From the NCBI GenBank assembly GCA_964388085.1, contig CAYLZW010000009.1, forward strand, positions 1-51,926: a stretch of 51,926 nt of DNA, in the 5' to 3' direction. The notes under the pieces are model-generated. The model was not told the origin of the DNA. It worked only from the letters and a program-made list of their open reading frames with translations, and did not search any database. Every line of letters begins with the position of its first letter. Positions within the stretch are counted from its first letter, which is position 1. The stretch comes from CAYLZW01 sp964388085 (GTDB lineage Bacteria; Myxococcota; UBA727; CAYLZW01). Of this stretch, positions 25,324-33,905 are shown one piece after another. A program made the translations under genes and the position numbers.

Positions 25324-25988
25324 CCTTCGTCGGCCCCTCCGTGCGCGCCGGTCACGTCCGGGCGCTCGCGCGCGCTCGCTTCGGCGGCGCGGTGCTGCGG
25401 CGCGCGGAGGCGCACGCGGGCGAGGACGTCATCGGCGTCTCACGCGAGCTGCTGCTCGAGCTGCTCACGTTCTTCCGCGACGACCGCGACCTGTCCCTCT
25501 CGCTGCTGCTCGACCTGACCTGCATCGATCGGCTGGGGGACGACGAGCACGCGCCGCGCGCGACGGGGCCGGACGACGACGACCGCTTTCTGGTCGTGTA
25601 CCGCTTGAAGAGCCCGCGGCTCGGCTACCGCGCGCGCGTCGTCGTCGAGGTGCCGGGGAACGATCCGGTGCTGCCGTCGATCAGCGAGCTCTTCCCGGCC
25701 GCCGACTGGTACGAGCGGGAGCTCTGGGATCTGTTCGGCGTCTACCCGGACGGACACCCGCACCTGCGCCGGCTGCTCCTCTACCCCGGCTTCATCGGAC
25801 ATCCGCTGCGGCGCGACTACCCGGCGGCCAAGGCGCAACCGCTCGTGCCCCTGCGCTCGCTGCCGTCGCCCAAGGTGGTCGCGGCCGGCGACGAGGGCGA
25901 GCCGGCGGGCAGCGCCGACGACGCTGCCGGAGACGACGCTGCCGGAGACGATCGGGCCGTCCCTGCCGACGCAGCGGGGCGCGGCTGA
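25320..25988 (+). CDS. NuoC-like protein (complex I 30-kDa subunit)
   Basis: 222 residues. The diagnostic segment is intact: SISELFPAADWYERELWDLF, then GVYPDGHPHLRRLLLYPGF and GHPLRRDYP (about residues 119-165). Residues about 60-115 give the RxxVxxRL-type beta strands. In complex I this subunit is structural and contacts NuoD and NuoB. The C-terminal 50 residues are a low-complexity Ala/Asp/Gly tail with a duplicated DDAAGDDAAGDD stretch. ATG 25320 overlaps the upstream stop (ATGA). The stop overlaps the next ATG by one base. Confidence 0.9.
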   Translation: MTFVGPSVRAGHVRALARARFGGAVLRRAEAHAGEDVIGVSRELLLELLTFFRDDRDLSLSLLLDLTCIDRLGDDEHAPRATGPDDDDRFLVVYRLKSPRLGYRARVVVEVPGNDPVLPSISELFPAADWYERELWDLFGVYPDGHPHLRRLLLYPGFIGHPLRRDYPAAKAQPLVPLRSLPSPKVVAAGDEGEPAGSADDAAGDDAAGDDRAVPADAAGRG

Positions 25989-27292
25989 TGCGCTCGCTCA
26001 TCGAGTCCCTGCCCGGCCACATGCTCCCGGACGTCGAGCACGAAGCCGAGCGCCAGACGCTGCCGCTCATCCCGCCCGACGACGACGACTTCATCCGCCC
26101 GGCCGCCGAGGAGGAGCTCTTGCAGGCCACCGGCTCGGGCGGTCTCGCCGAGGGCCGCAGCCTGTCGCTCGCGAAGCACCTCTTGTGGACCTTCGGCCCC
26201 GATCACCGCGCGCTGCCCTTCCTGCTGCAGCTGCGCGTCGAGATCGAGGGTGACGTCGTCATCAGCTGTGATCCGGAGGTGGGCTGGCTGCACCAGGGCC
26301 TCGAGAAGTCCCTCGAGGGGGCGACGTTCTTGCGCGGCACCTCGCTGATGGAGCGACTAGCGCCGCAGAACCCCGTGGGCCACCAGCTCGCGTGGCTGCT
26401 CGGGCTCGAGCGCCTCGGCGCCCTCGAAGACGACGTGCCGCCGCGCGCGCAGCTGTGGCGCGTCGTGATGGCCGAGGTCTCCCGCATCCTCGAGCACCTG
26501 CGCGTGCTGAGCGACCTCGTGCTGCTGCACGCGGGGCGCCGCGCGCAGCGCGTGTTCGCGAACGCCGAGCGCCAGGTCGCCGCGCTGCTCGAGGACGTCG
26601 CCTACGACGAGCACGGCAGCCTGCGCGCCGTGCTCGGCGGGCTGAACAGCAGCGTGCCCGTGACCATCTCGGAGTCTCTGCGACGCGGCGTCCCCGAGGC
26701 GCTCGCGCCGCTGCAGCTCGTGGCACAACAGCAGCAGCGCTTGCCCACCATCATCGACGCGCTGCGTGGGCTCGGCGCGCTCGACGAGCGCCTGGCCGTC
26801 GGCTACGGCTTCACGGGGCCGGCGTTGCGCGCCTCGGGCGCCAATGACGACGTGCGCGTGCGCGATCCCTATTTCGCGTACGCCGACCTCGTCCCGCGCG
26901 TGCCGGTCTACACGGAGGGCGACGCGCGCGCGCGCTTTCGTGTCCGGCTCGACGAGGTGTTCGCCTCGTCGGCCCTGGTGTTGCGCGCCTTGGCCGCCAT
27001 CGACGACGCGCCGGCCGAGGTGTGCCTCTCGCGTGACCAGCTCCCGCTCGACCATGGCGGTGAGCTGTTGCCCGCGCGGGGTAGCGCGGCGGTCTCCGTC
27101 GAGCTCGGCGGCGGCGAGCTGTCCTTGCTGCTCGTCTCCGACGGAACGCCTCAGCCTCGGCGGGCACGCATCCGCACGCCCTCGTTCGGCTTGGCGAGCG
27201 CGTTGTCGCGCCTGCTCGTGGGCGCGCGGCTCGACGAGGTGGTGCCCATCTTGATGAGCCTCGGGATGATCGGCAGCGAGATCGATCGCTAG
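25988..27292 (+). CDS. NuoD-like protein (complex I 49-kDa subunit) with altered quinone site
   Basis: 434 residues. Recognisable throughout: GPDHRALPFLLQL, CDPEVGWLHQGLEKSLEGAT, DVPPRAQLWRVVMAEVSRIL, LRASGANDDVRVRDPYFAYA and LLLVSDGTPQP leading to RIRTPSFGLASALSRLL. Two residues known to bind quinone in complex I are changed in an ungapped alignment made from memory: the His of GPQHPxxHG is P77, and the Tyr of the RxDY motif is P126. An N-terminal extension of about 65 residues is rich in acidic residues and leucine. It ends the four-gene overlapping set; a hairpin follows at 27293-27316. Confidence 0.88.
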   Translation: MRSLIESLPGHMLPDVEHEAERQTLPLIPPDDDDFIRPAAEEELLQATGSGGLAEGRSLSLAKHLLWTFGPDHRALPFLLQLRVEIEGDVVISCDPEVGWLHQGLEKSLEGATFLRGTSLMERLAPQNPVGHQLAWLLGLERLGALEDDVPPRAQLWRVVMAEVSRILEHLRVLSDLVLLHAGRRAQRVFANAERQVAALLEDVAYDEHGSLRAVLGGLNSSVPVTISESLRRGVPEALAPLQLVAQQQQRLPTIIDALRGLGALDERLAVGYGFTGPALRASGANDDVRVRDPYFAYADLVPRVPVYTEGDARARFRVRLDEVFASSALVLRALAAIDDAPAEVCLSRDQLPLDHGGELLPARGSAAVSVELGGGELSLLLVSDGTPQPRRARIRTPSFGLASALSRLLVGARLDEVVPILMSLGMIGSEIDR

Positions 27293-27316
27293 GGCGTGTC
27301 CCTGGGACACAAGCCC
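27293..27316 (+). terminator. Hairpin after the nuo-like operon
   Basis: GTGTCC and GGACAC (27296-27301 and 27305-27310) pair across CTG, with GGGC/GCCC extending the stem beyond a two-base bulge. It starts directly at the stop codon of the last gene. There is no T-run, so a classic intrinsic terminator is not assured. The rest of the gap to 27470 shows only a ribosome-site-like AGAGGA before ATG 27471. Confidence 0.4.
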
Positions 27317-27470
27317 TCGGGGGGCGCGCCGCGCCGACGAAACCGCGGCCATTCTCCTCGTGGAAGTAGGACGCCGCACTACCCTACCTGTCTCGCCCTG
27401 GGCGCGCTGCGCCCGTCGACGCCCACGCCGTACGCGCGTGCTCTACTCGCGCCTCAGCAGAGGACACCGC

Positions 27471-30400
27471 ATGTCGATCCGCGCTCTACCGCTCGCCCTC
27501 CTCGCGCTCCTCGCCACCGCCGCCTGCGAGGGCTGCGGCAGCGCAGCGCCCGCCGTGGGCGACGACGGCGGCGGGAGCGCGCTCGCCGAGCAGGACGGCG
27601 GCGCTCCCCTCGACAGGCGTGATGGTGGCGGCGAAGGCGAAGGCGAAGGCGAAGGCGAAGGCGACGACGACCCGTACCCCTTCTGCGAGCCGCTCGACTG
27701 CGCCGATCTGGGCGCGACCTGCGGCGCGGCAGGCGATGGCTGCGGGGGCCTGGTCGAGTGCGGCGACTGCACGCTGCCCGAGACCTGTGGCGGCGGCGGT
27801 GTCGCGAGCCAATGTGGCGCGCCCGCGGCGTGCGCTCCGCGGACCTGCGAGGACGCGAACGCCGGCTGCGGCCCGGTGGCGGACGGCTGTGGCGGGATCC
27901 TGCAGTGTGGCGAATGTACGACGGGGACGTGCGGCGGCGGCGGCGTCGCGAGCCAGTGCGGCGGCCCGACCCAGACCCTCGAGGACTGCCCCGCCCTGCT
28001 CAGCTGTGACGACGTCAACGCGACCTGCGGCGTGGTCGGCAACGGCTGCGGTGGCACGCTCGAGTGCGGCACCTGTGACCTGCCGGCGACCTGCGGCGGC
28101 GGCGGCGTCGCCAACCAATGCGGCGCGCCAACCTGCGTGCTGAAGACGTGCGCCGATGTCGATCCAGACCATTGCGGCGTCGCCCCCGACGGCTGCGGCG
28201 GCGTGCTCACCGGCTGCGCAGCCACCTGCACGCTGCCCGAGACGTGCGGCGGTGGTGGCGTCCCCGACCGCTGCGGCTCGAATGTAGGCGTGTGCCAGCC
28301 CCTGCAAGCGTCGGACGTCTGCGCGGGCGGGACCTGCGGCGCCCAATCGGATGGCTGTGGCGGAACGATCGTCTGTGACACCTGCAGCGCCCCCGAGACC
28401 TGCGGCGGCGGCGGCACCCCGAACCAATGTGGCGCACCAGCGTGTACGCCGCGCAGCTGTGACGACGCGGACGCGGAGTGTGGCGTCATCAGCGACGGCT
28501 GCGGCGGCACGCTGAATTGTGGCGGCTGCGCGAGCGGCACCTGCGGTGGCGCCGGTGTCCCCTTCCAATGCGGCGAGCCCGCGTGCACGCCGCTCTCCTG
28601 CGGGGATCTCGGCGTCGGCTGCGGGCCGGCGGGAGACGGCTGCGGTGGCACGCTCGACTGTGGCGCGTGCACCCTCGGCACCACATGCGGCGGCGGCGGC
28701 GTGCCCTCGCAATGTGGCGCGCCGACGTGCACGCCGCTCGAATGCGCGGACCGGGCCGCCGAATGCGGCCCCGTCGGGGACGGCTGCGGTGGCGTCATCG
28801 CCAGCTGCGGCACCTGCACATCGCCCGAGACCTGCGGCGGCGCCGGTCAGCCGAGCCAATGCGGCTCGTCGAGCGCCGCCCCGCCCGGCCCCGACTGCGG
28901 CGATGACGTCGTCGACGCGAGCGAGGTGTGCGACGACGGCAACAACACCGCGGGGGACGGCTGCGCCGCCAACTGCCTGGCCATCGAGCCCGGCTACACC
29001 TGCCCGGTGCCCGGCGCGCTCTGTGTGTCCACCGTCGTGTGCGGCGACGGCTCGCTCGACGGCGCCGAGACCTGCGACGATCGGAACACCGACGACGACG
29101 ACGGCTGCGACAGCGACTGCCACGTGGAGAGCGGCTGGACCTGCCCGGTGGTAGGCGCCGCCTGCCAGGCCACCGAGTGCGGCGACGGTCTCCTCGCGGG
29201 CTTCGAGGAGTGTGACGACGGTGACGACGACAGCGGCGACGGCTGCTCCGCCGACTGCACGATCGAGGCGGGTCACCAGTGCCCCACCGCGAACCAGGCC
29301 TGCACGCTCACGACCTGCGGCGACGGGGACCGGCAGGGCGCGGAGGGCTGCGACGACGGGAACTTCGACACGGGGGACGGCTGCTCGCCGGCCTGCACCT
29401 TCGAGCCGGCGTGCAGCGGGGGCAGCTGCACCGAGCGCTGCGGCGACGGCCTGAAGCTCGGCAGCGAGGAGTGCGACGACGGTAACCAACGCACCGGCGA
29501 CGGCTGCTCCGACACCTGCCGCATCGAGGCGGGCTTCACCTGTGACGAGGTGTCCGAGGATCCGGTGCTGCCCATCGTCTACCGCGACTTCGTCGGCACG
29601 AGCGGCGACGGCAGCAACAGCTCCTACGGCGACAACACGGGCCCCGTGCACCGCGACTTCCAGAAGTACAATGGCTGTCAGCCCGAGGTCTTTGATGTCC
29701 TCGACGATGATGGCAAGCCCGAGCTCGACGAGCGCAACGGCTGTGTCGAGAGCAGCGCCACCTTCGCGCAGTGGTACCGCAGCACGTCCGGCGTGAACCG
29801 CAGCGTCATCGGCGAGATCCCGCTGACGCCCGTTCCGGGACAGCCCGGCACCTTCGAGTTCTTCGACAGCTCATTCTTCCCCCTCGACGGCCTCGCCTGG
29901 AATGATCCTGCACAGCCCTGCGGCGGCGAGCTCTGCGAGGCGGCGCGCACCAACGGGCACAATTTCCACTTCACGAGCGAGGTGCGCTATTGGTTCACCT
30001 ACCGCGGGGGTGAGCGCCTGACCTTCGACGGCGACGACGACGTGTGGGTGTTCATCGACGGCAAGCTCGCGGTCGACATCTCCGGCGTGCACGGCGCCAT
30101 TCAGCGCTGGATTCAGCTCCCCGACCCCGACAATGTAGATCCGGACGCGCCCGCAAACGGCGATCGCGGCGGCAACGACGCGAACAACTGGGTGACGAAC
30201 CCGACCTCTCTCGGCCTCGTCACCGGCGGCATCTATGAGGTGGCGGTCTTTCAGGCCGAGCGGCACACGACCGCCTCGCAATACCGATTGACGCTGCGGA
30301 ACTTCCTGAGCGCGCGCTCGGTCTGCGATTTCGAGTGCGGTGACGGCATCGTGACGCGCTTCGAGGTCTGTGACGACGGCAGCGCGAACAACACCGGCGC

Positions 30401-31718
30401 CTACGGTCGCTGCGACGCCGACTGCCTCGGGCGTGGCCCCTCCTGCGGCGACGGGATCGTGCAGACGGCACACGAGGAGTGCGACGACGGAGAGAACGTC
30501 ACCGTCTATGTGACGGCCGACAGCCCTGCCGGCGCCTGCGCCCCGGGCTGCGTCGATCCGACGCCCCTGTCGAGCTGTCAGGTGGCGACGTGCAGCGCGG
30601 CGGAGGCGAGCTGCGGCGTCATCGCCGACGGCTGCGGTGAGCTCATCGATTGCGGCGACTGCGGGGAGGACGCCGTCTGCCACAACAACGCTTGCATTAC
30701 GCCCACGTGTGACGCCGTCGAGTGCGCCGACGTGAACGCCGAGTGCGGCGTGATCGCGGACGGCTGCGGCGGCACCCTGTCCTGCGGCGGCTGCGCGAGC
30801 GGAGAGACCTGCGGCGGCGGCGGCGTGGCGAACCAATGCGGCGTCCCCGGCTGTCAGCCCTTGGGCTGTTCCGGGGCCGGGGCGGAGTGCGGCGTCGTCG
30901 ACGACGGCTGCGGCGGCACCGTCACCTGCGGCCCCTGCCCGAGCGGAGAGACCTGCGGCGCGGGCGGCGTCCCGTACCAATGCGCCGTGGGCACCTGCAC
31001 GCCGCGGAGCTGCGCCGACGCGTCCGCGAGCTGTGGACCGGCCGGGGACGGATGCGGCGGCCTGCTCGATTGCGGCTCCTGCGATCCTCCGCTCACCTGC
31101 GGCGGCGGTGGCATCCCGAACCAGTGTGGCGGTGGATGCGCGCCGCTCACCTGCGACGAGGTCGGCGCCGGCTGTGGGCTGGTCGGTGACGGCTGCGGCG
31201 GCACCCTCGATTGCGGCGGCTGTCCGGACGGGCAGCTCTGCGGCGCCGGCGGCGTCCCTTCTCAATGCGGGGGCGGCTGCGCAGCGACGACCTGCGAAGC
31301 GCTCGGCGCGGAGTGCGGGCTCGTCGGCGACGGCTGCGGCGGCAGCGTCGACTGCGGCGCCTGCCCCGCGGGAAACTTCTGCGGCGGCGGCGGGGTGCCG
31401 AACCAATGCGGCGATTCGTCCGCCTGCGTGCCGCTCACGTGCGAGGACGCAAACGCCGGCTGCGGCCTCATCGGCGACGGCTGCGGCGGCACCGTCGATT
31501 GCGGCGGCTGCCCCGAGAACCAGTCGTGCGGTGGGGATGGTGTTCCGAACCAGTGCGGCACCTCCTGCGTGCCGCGGACCTGCGCGGACGTCGAGGCGGA
31601 CTGCGGCTACATCGCGGACGGCTGCGGCGAGGCGGTCGACTGCGGCGAATGCGCCGCCCCGCTGTTCTGCGGCTTTGGCGACGTGCCGAACAAATGCGGC
31701 TTCCCGATTCAGGGGTGA
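27471..31718 (+). CDS. Giant cysteine-rich fibro-slime lipoprotein with 16 tandem modules
   Basis: 1415 residues. Lipoprotein signal ending LLATAACEGC (first Cys about residue 19). After a GEGEGEG linker there are eight modules of about 46 residues with eight cysteines each, following a pattern around CTPxxCxDxxAxCGxxxDGC, GGTLxCG and ETCGGGGVxxQCG. Then come five DUF4215 repeats (CGDG...CDDGN...GDGC). A fibro-slime/PA14-like domain follows (about residues 701-946, with GGERLTFDGDDDVWVFIDGK). After it are two more DUF4215 repeats, then a second array of eight of the first module. The family is typical of Myxococcota and Fibrobacter surface or slime proteins; binding to polysaccharide or cells is the usual inference. 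ATG 27471 begins the signal; the frame is open earlier without one. Confidence 0.9.
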   Translation: MSIRALPLALLALLATAACEGCGSAAPAVGDDGGGSALAEQDGGAPLDRRDGGGEGEGEGEGEGDDDPYPFCEPLDCADLGATCGAAGDGCGGLVECGDCTLPETCGGGGVASQCGAPAACAPRTCEDANAGCGPVADGCGGILQCGECTTGTCGGGGVASQCGGPTQTLEDCPALLSCDDVNATCGVVGNGCGGTLECGTCDLPATCGGGGVANQCGAPTCVLKTCADVDPDHCGVAPDGCGGVLTGCAATCTLPETCGGGGVPDRCGSNVGVCQPLQASDVCAGGTCGAQSDGCGGTIVCDTCSAPETCGGGGTPNQCGAPACTPRSCDDADAECGVISDGCGGTLNCGGCASGTCGGAGVPFQCGEPACTPLSCGDLGVGCGPAGDGCGGTLDCGACTLGTTCGGGGVPSQCGAPTCTPLECADRAAECGPVGDGCGGVIASCGTCTSPETCGGAGQPSQCGSSSAAPPGPDCGDDVVDASEVCDDGNNTAGDGCAANCLAIEPGYTCPVPGALCVSTVVCGDGSLDGAETCDDRNTDDDDGCDSDCHVESGWTCPVVGAACQATECGDGLLAGFEECDDGDDDSGDGCSADCTIEAGHQCPTANQACTLTTCGDGDRQGAEGCDDGNFDTGDGCSPACTFEPACSGGSCTERCGDGLKLGSEECDDGNQRTGDGCSDTCRIEAGFTCDEVSEDPVLPIVYRDFVGTSGDGSNSSYGDNTGPVHRDFQKYNGCQPEVFDVLDDDGKPELDERNGCVESSATFAQWYRSTSGVNRSVIGEIPLTPVPGQPGTFEFFDSSFFPLDGLAWNDPAQPCGGELCEAARTNGHNFHFTSEVRYWFTYRGGERLTFDGDDDVWVFIDGKLAVDISGVHGAIQRWIQLPDPDNVDPDAPANGDRGGNDANNWVTNPTSLGLVTGGIYEVAVFQAERHTTASQYRLTLRNFLSARSVCDFECGDGIVTRFEVCDDGSANNTGAYGRCDADCLGRGPSCGDGIVQTAHEECDDGENVTVYVTADSPAGACAPGCVDPTPLSSCQVATCSAAEASCGVIADGCGELIDCGDCGEDAVCHNNACITPTCDAVECADVNAECGVIADGCGGTLSCGGCASGETCGGGGVANQCGVPGCQPLGCSGAGAECGVVDDGCGGTVTCGPCPSGETCGAGGVPYQCAVGTCTPRSCADASASCGPAGDGCGGLLDCGSCDPPLTCGGGGIPNQCGGGCAPLTCDEVGAGCGLVGDGCGGTLDCGGCPDGQLCGAGGVPSQCGGGCAATTCEALGAECGLVGDGCGGSVDCGACPAGNFCGGGGVPNQCGDSSACVPLTCEDANAGCGLIGDGCGGTVDCGGCPENQSCGGDGVPNQCGTSCVPRTCADVEADCGYIADGCGEAVDCGECAAPLFCGFGDVPNKCGFPIQG
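27631..27660 (+). repeat. Hexanucleotide tandem repeat, five units
   Basis: GCGAAG repeated five times inside the fibro-slime gene, encoding the Gly-Glu linker after the lipidated N-terminus. The unit length keeps the frame, so linker length could vary between strains. Confidence 0.85.
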
Positions 31719-31818
31719 CGGCGGGAGGTGACGCCCGTCGGACAGCGGCGTTCGAGGGCACGGATCTCGGCCAACCCGCGGCGGGAACTCGCGGGAGCGC
31801 TCGCCTGTCTCCTCCTCC

Positions 31819-33891
31819 ATGCTGTCCCTCGCGCCGCTGCTCCTGCTCGCCGCCGTCCCAGGGAGCTGTCCCGCCGGACCGGACGGCGAGACGGCCGTCA
31901 CCACGCATGACCACGTCTCGCGAGACCTACGGCTCGACGTCGAGGACGGCGCCGCGCTGCTGACCCTGAGCGATCACTTGCGCCCAGCGTCCGCGGGGGT
32001 CGCGCTCAGCAGCTATGGGATCACGCTGCCGGCCGGCCGCGCCGTCGTCGTCAATGCCTGGCTGACGAGCAAGCGCGGCACGCTGGCGTCGAAGATCGTC
32101 ACTCCGGACGAAGCAGCGAGCGAGCTCGACGACTTCGAGCGCGCGCTCTTGTACGGCTCGTTGGCGACCGAGCCGCCGCCGAAGCGCGCTGGGCGACCCC
32201 AGGCGGCCCTGCTCGTGCAGCGGGACGACGCCGGGGTGACCGTGCGCGTCGCCGCCCCGTGCGGCCTCGGTGGCCTCGACGTGCACCTGCAGGCTCGCTT
32301 GGCGTCCGATCCCGTCGCTGACGCGTGGCGATTCTCGCTCCCGAGCACAGCGGACGTGAAGGTGCGCAGCGTCGCGGTGCCGGGTCGCTTCTGGCACCGC
32401 GAGGCGGAGGGCGCGCTCATCGTGGAGCGCCTGGCCGAGGAGGTCCGCGGTCGCTTCGCCAGCGAGCCCCTGCCCGGCGAGCCCGCGCGCCATGTGCTGC
32501 GCGCCGAGCTCGATCTGCCGCGCCGCTTGCGCGAGGAGCGCCCGCTCGCGTTCGTGTTCGTGCTCGACCGATCCGTGAGCTTCGGCGCTGATCGCTTCGC
32601 CGCCGCCACGCGCTTGCTCGAGAGCATGCTCGCGCTGGCGCCGCCGGGGAGCACGTACGCGCTCATCACCCTCGAGCGCTATCCCAGCGTCGTCATCTCG
32701 CCCGGGACGCGGGCCTCCGTCGTCGCTCCGCTGCAGGCGCTGGCCGCCGACTCGCACCTCGCGAACGGCAGCGACATCGTGGCCGCGCTCGACCTCGCCG
32801 CGCGCGTGGCCGCCGATGCGGGCGAGCGCGAGGGTCGCGTCGTGCTCGTGTCGGATCTCGAGACCGCCCCCGGCGTGAGGGAGCAGGACGTCGCGCTGTC
32901 GCTCGCCCGGGGTGAGGCCCTGACGCATGTGCTGAAGCTCATCGGCGAAGGCACCTCCTGGTGGTCGCGCTCGTTCGCGGAGGACGGGGGCGCGCTGGCG
33001 GCCGGCGCCGAGGCGAGCGGCGGCGTCCTCGTCGAGGGCAGCCTCCTGATCGAGCAACCGGACATCGAGCTCGCCACCTATCTCGTGCGCCCGACGCGCC
33101 TCGAGCGACCACGCCTCGTCGGCTCCCGCGGCCCCGAGGTCCTCGTCGACTCCGCGCGCGCGGGCGGCCCTCGCGCGGCCGACCAGCGCGGCCCTTGGCT
33201 CGTCGTCGAGGGCGCGGGCGTCGCGGACGGCACCCGCGATGAGCTGGCCAGCTACCTGCCGGCGGGCGCCGGCTTCCGGGTCACCGGCGTCGTGCGCCCG
33301 CTGGTGCCCATGCCCGAGGTCTCGTGGGCCGCGGAAGGCCAACTGTGGGGACGGCGGGCCCGCTATCCGCTCGCGGAGCCGGACGCGACCGCGGCGTTGT
33401 TGCCCGCCCTCGCGGCCGTGAATGAGGTCTCCGACGAGCTCGACGACGAGGCCGTGCGCTCCCTGGCACACCAGAGCGGCGCCGTCAGCCGCGTCAGCTC
33501 GCGGCTCGGGCTGCCTCCCTGGCGGCCGGCGGAGCCTGCCGAGGCGTGGGGATACGGCTGCAGCTGCGGCAGCGGGCACTTTTGCGGCTTCGGCACCCAC
33601 GCCACGTCGTCTACCTGCTACGGAACCGGGCCCGCGCCCCCGTACGATCGGGCAGCGGAGATCGAGTCGTGGCTCGCTGCCTACCGAGGCCGCTGCGGCG
33701 CCTCCGGGGCCGAGATGAAGCTCGAGTACCAGAGCCAGGAGGTGCTCGACGTGAGCCCGCTCGACGCGTTCGGTCCGGCGGAGCGCTGCTACCGAGAGGC
33801 GCTGTGGAGCCTGCGCCTCGATGAGTCCCCCGCCGTCACGGCCGCCGCCTACACCGCCGCCGGCGAGGTCGTCGTGCGCCTGCCCGAGTGA
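31819..33891 (+). CDS. Exported vWA-like protein
   Basis: 690 residues. Signal peptide (MLSLAPLLLLAAVPGS), possibly lipidated at the following Cys. Residues about 30-230 are beta-rich and end in ERPLAFVFVLDRSVSFGADR, in which D250-R-S252-V-S254 is a MIDAS-type DxSxS metal site. NGSDIVAALDLAARV and VVLVSDLETAPG complete a von Willebrand A-like domain (about residues 245-400). The N-terminal part may be a VIT-like domain, which usually precedes such vWA domains. The C-terminal part has a cysteine cluster (GYGCSCGSGHFCGFG, STCYG). Likely a surface adhesion or assembly protein. It follows the fibro-slime lipoprotein by 100 bases on the same strand. Confidence 0.7.
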   Translation: MLSLAPLLLLAAVPGSCPAGPDGETAVTTHDHVSRDLRLDVEDGAALLTLSDHLRPASAGVALSSYGITLPAGRAVVVNAWLTSKRGTLASKIVTPDEAASELDDFERALLYGSLATEPPPKRAGRPQAALLVQRDDAGVTVRVAAPCGLGGLDVHLQARLASDPVADAWRFSLPSTADVKVRSVAVPGRFWHREAEGALIVERLAEEVRGRFASEPLPGEPARHVLRAELDLPRRLREERPLAFVFVLDRSVSFGADRFAAATRLLESMLALAPPGSTYALITLERYPSVVISPGTRASVVAPLQALAADSHLANGSDIVAALDLAARVAADAGEREGRVVLVSDLETAPGVREQDVALSLARGEALTHVLKLIGEGTSWWSRSFAEDGGALAAGAEASGGVLVEGSLLIEQPDIELATYLVRPTRLERPRLVGSRGPEVLVDSARAGGPRAADQRGPWLVVEGAGVADGTRDELASYLPAGAGFRVTGVVRPLVPMPEVSWAAEGQLWGRRARYPLAEPDATAALLPALAAVNEVSDELDDEAVRSLAHQSGAVSRVSSRLGLPPWRPAEPAEAWGYGCSCGSGHFCGFGTHATSSTCYGTGPAPPYDRAAEIESWLAAYRGRCGASGAEMKLEYQSQEVLDVSPLDAFGPAERCYREALWSLRLDESPAVTAAAYTAAGEVVVRLPE

Positions 33892-33905
33892 CGACTTACA
33901 TCTCC

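Noticed and set aside
24500..27292. Annotating the four genes simply as nuoABCD of a working NADH dehydrogenase
   Set aside because: The N2 cysteines of NuoB and the quinone ligands of NuoD are missing and the other ten subunits are absent, so a functional name would mislead.
23130..27302. A shared TAGGGCGTGTCC 12-mer flanking ilvA and the nuo-like operon, possible insertion-element ends
   Set aside because: Both copies have the same orientation, extend no further, and 12-base matches are expected many times by chance in a GC-rich window of this size.
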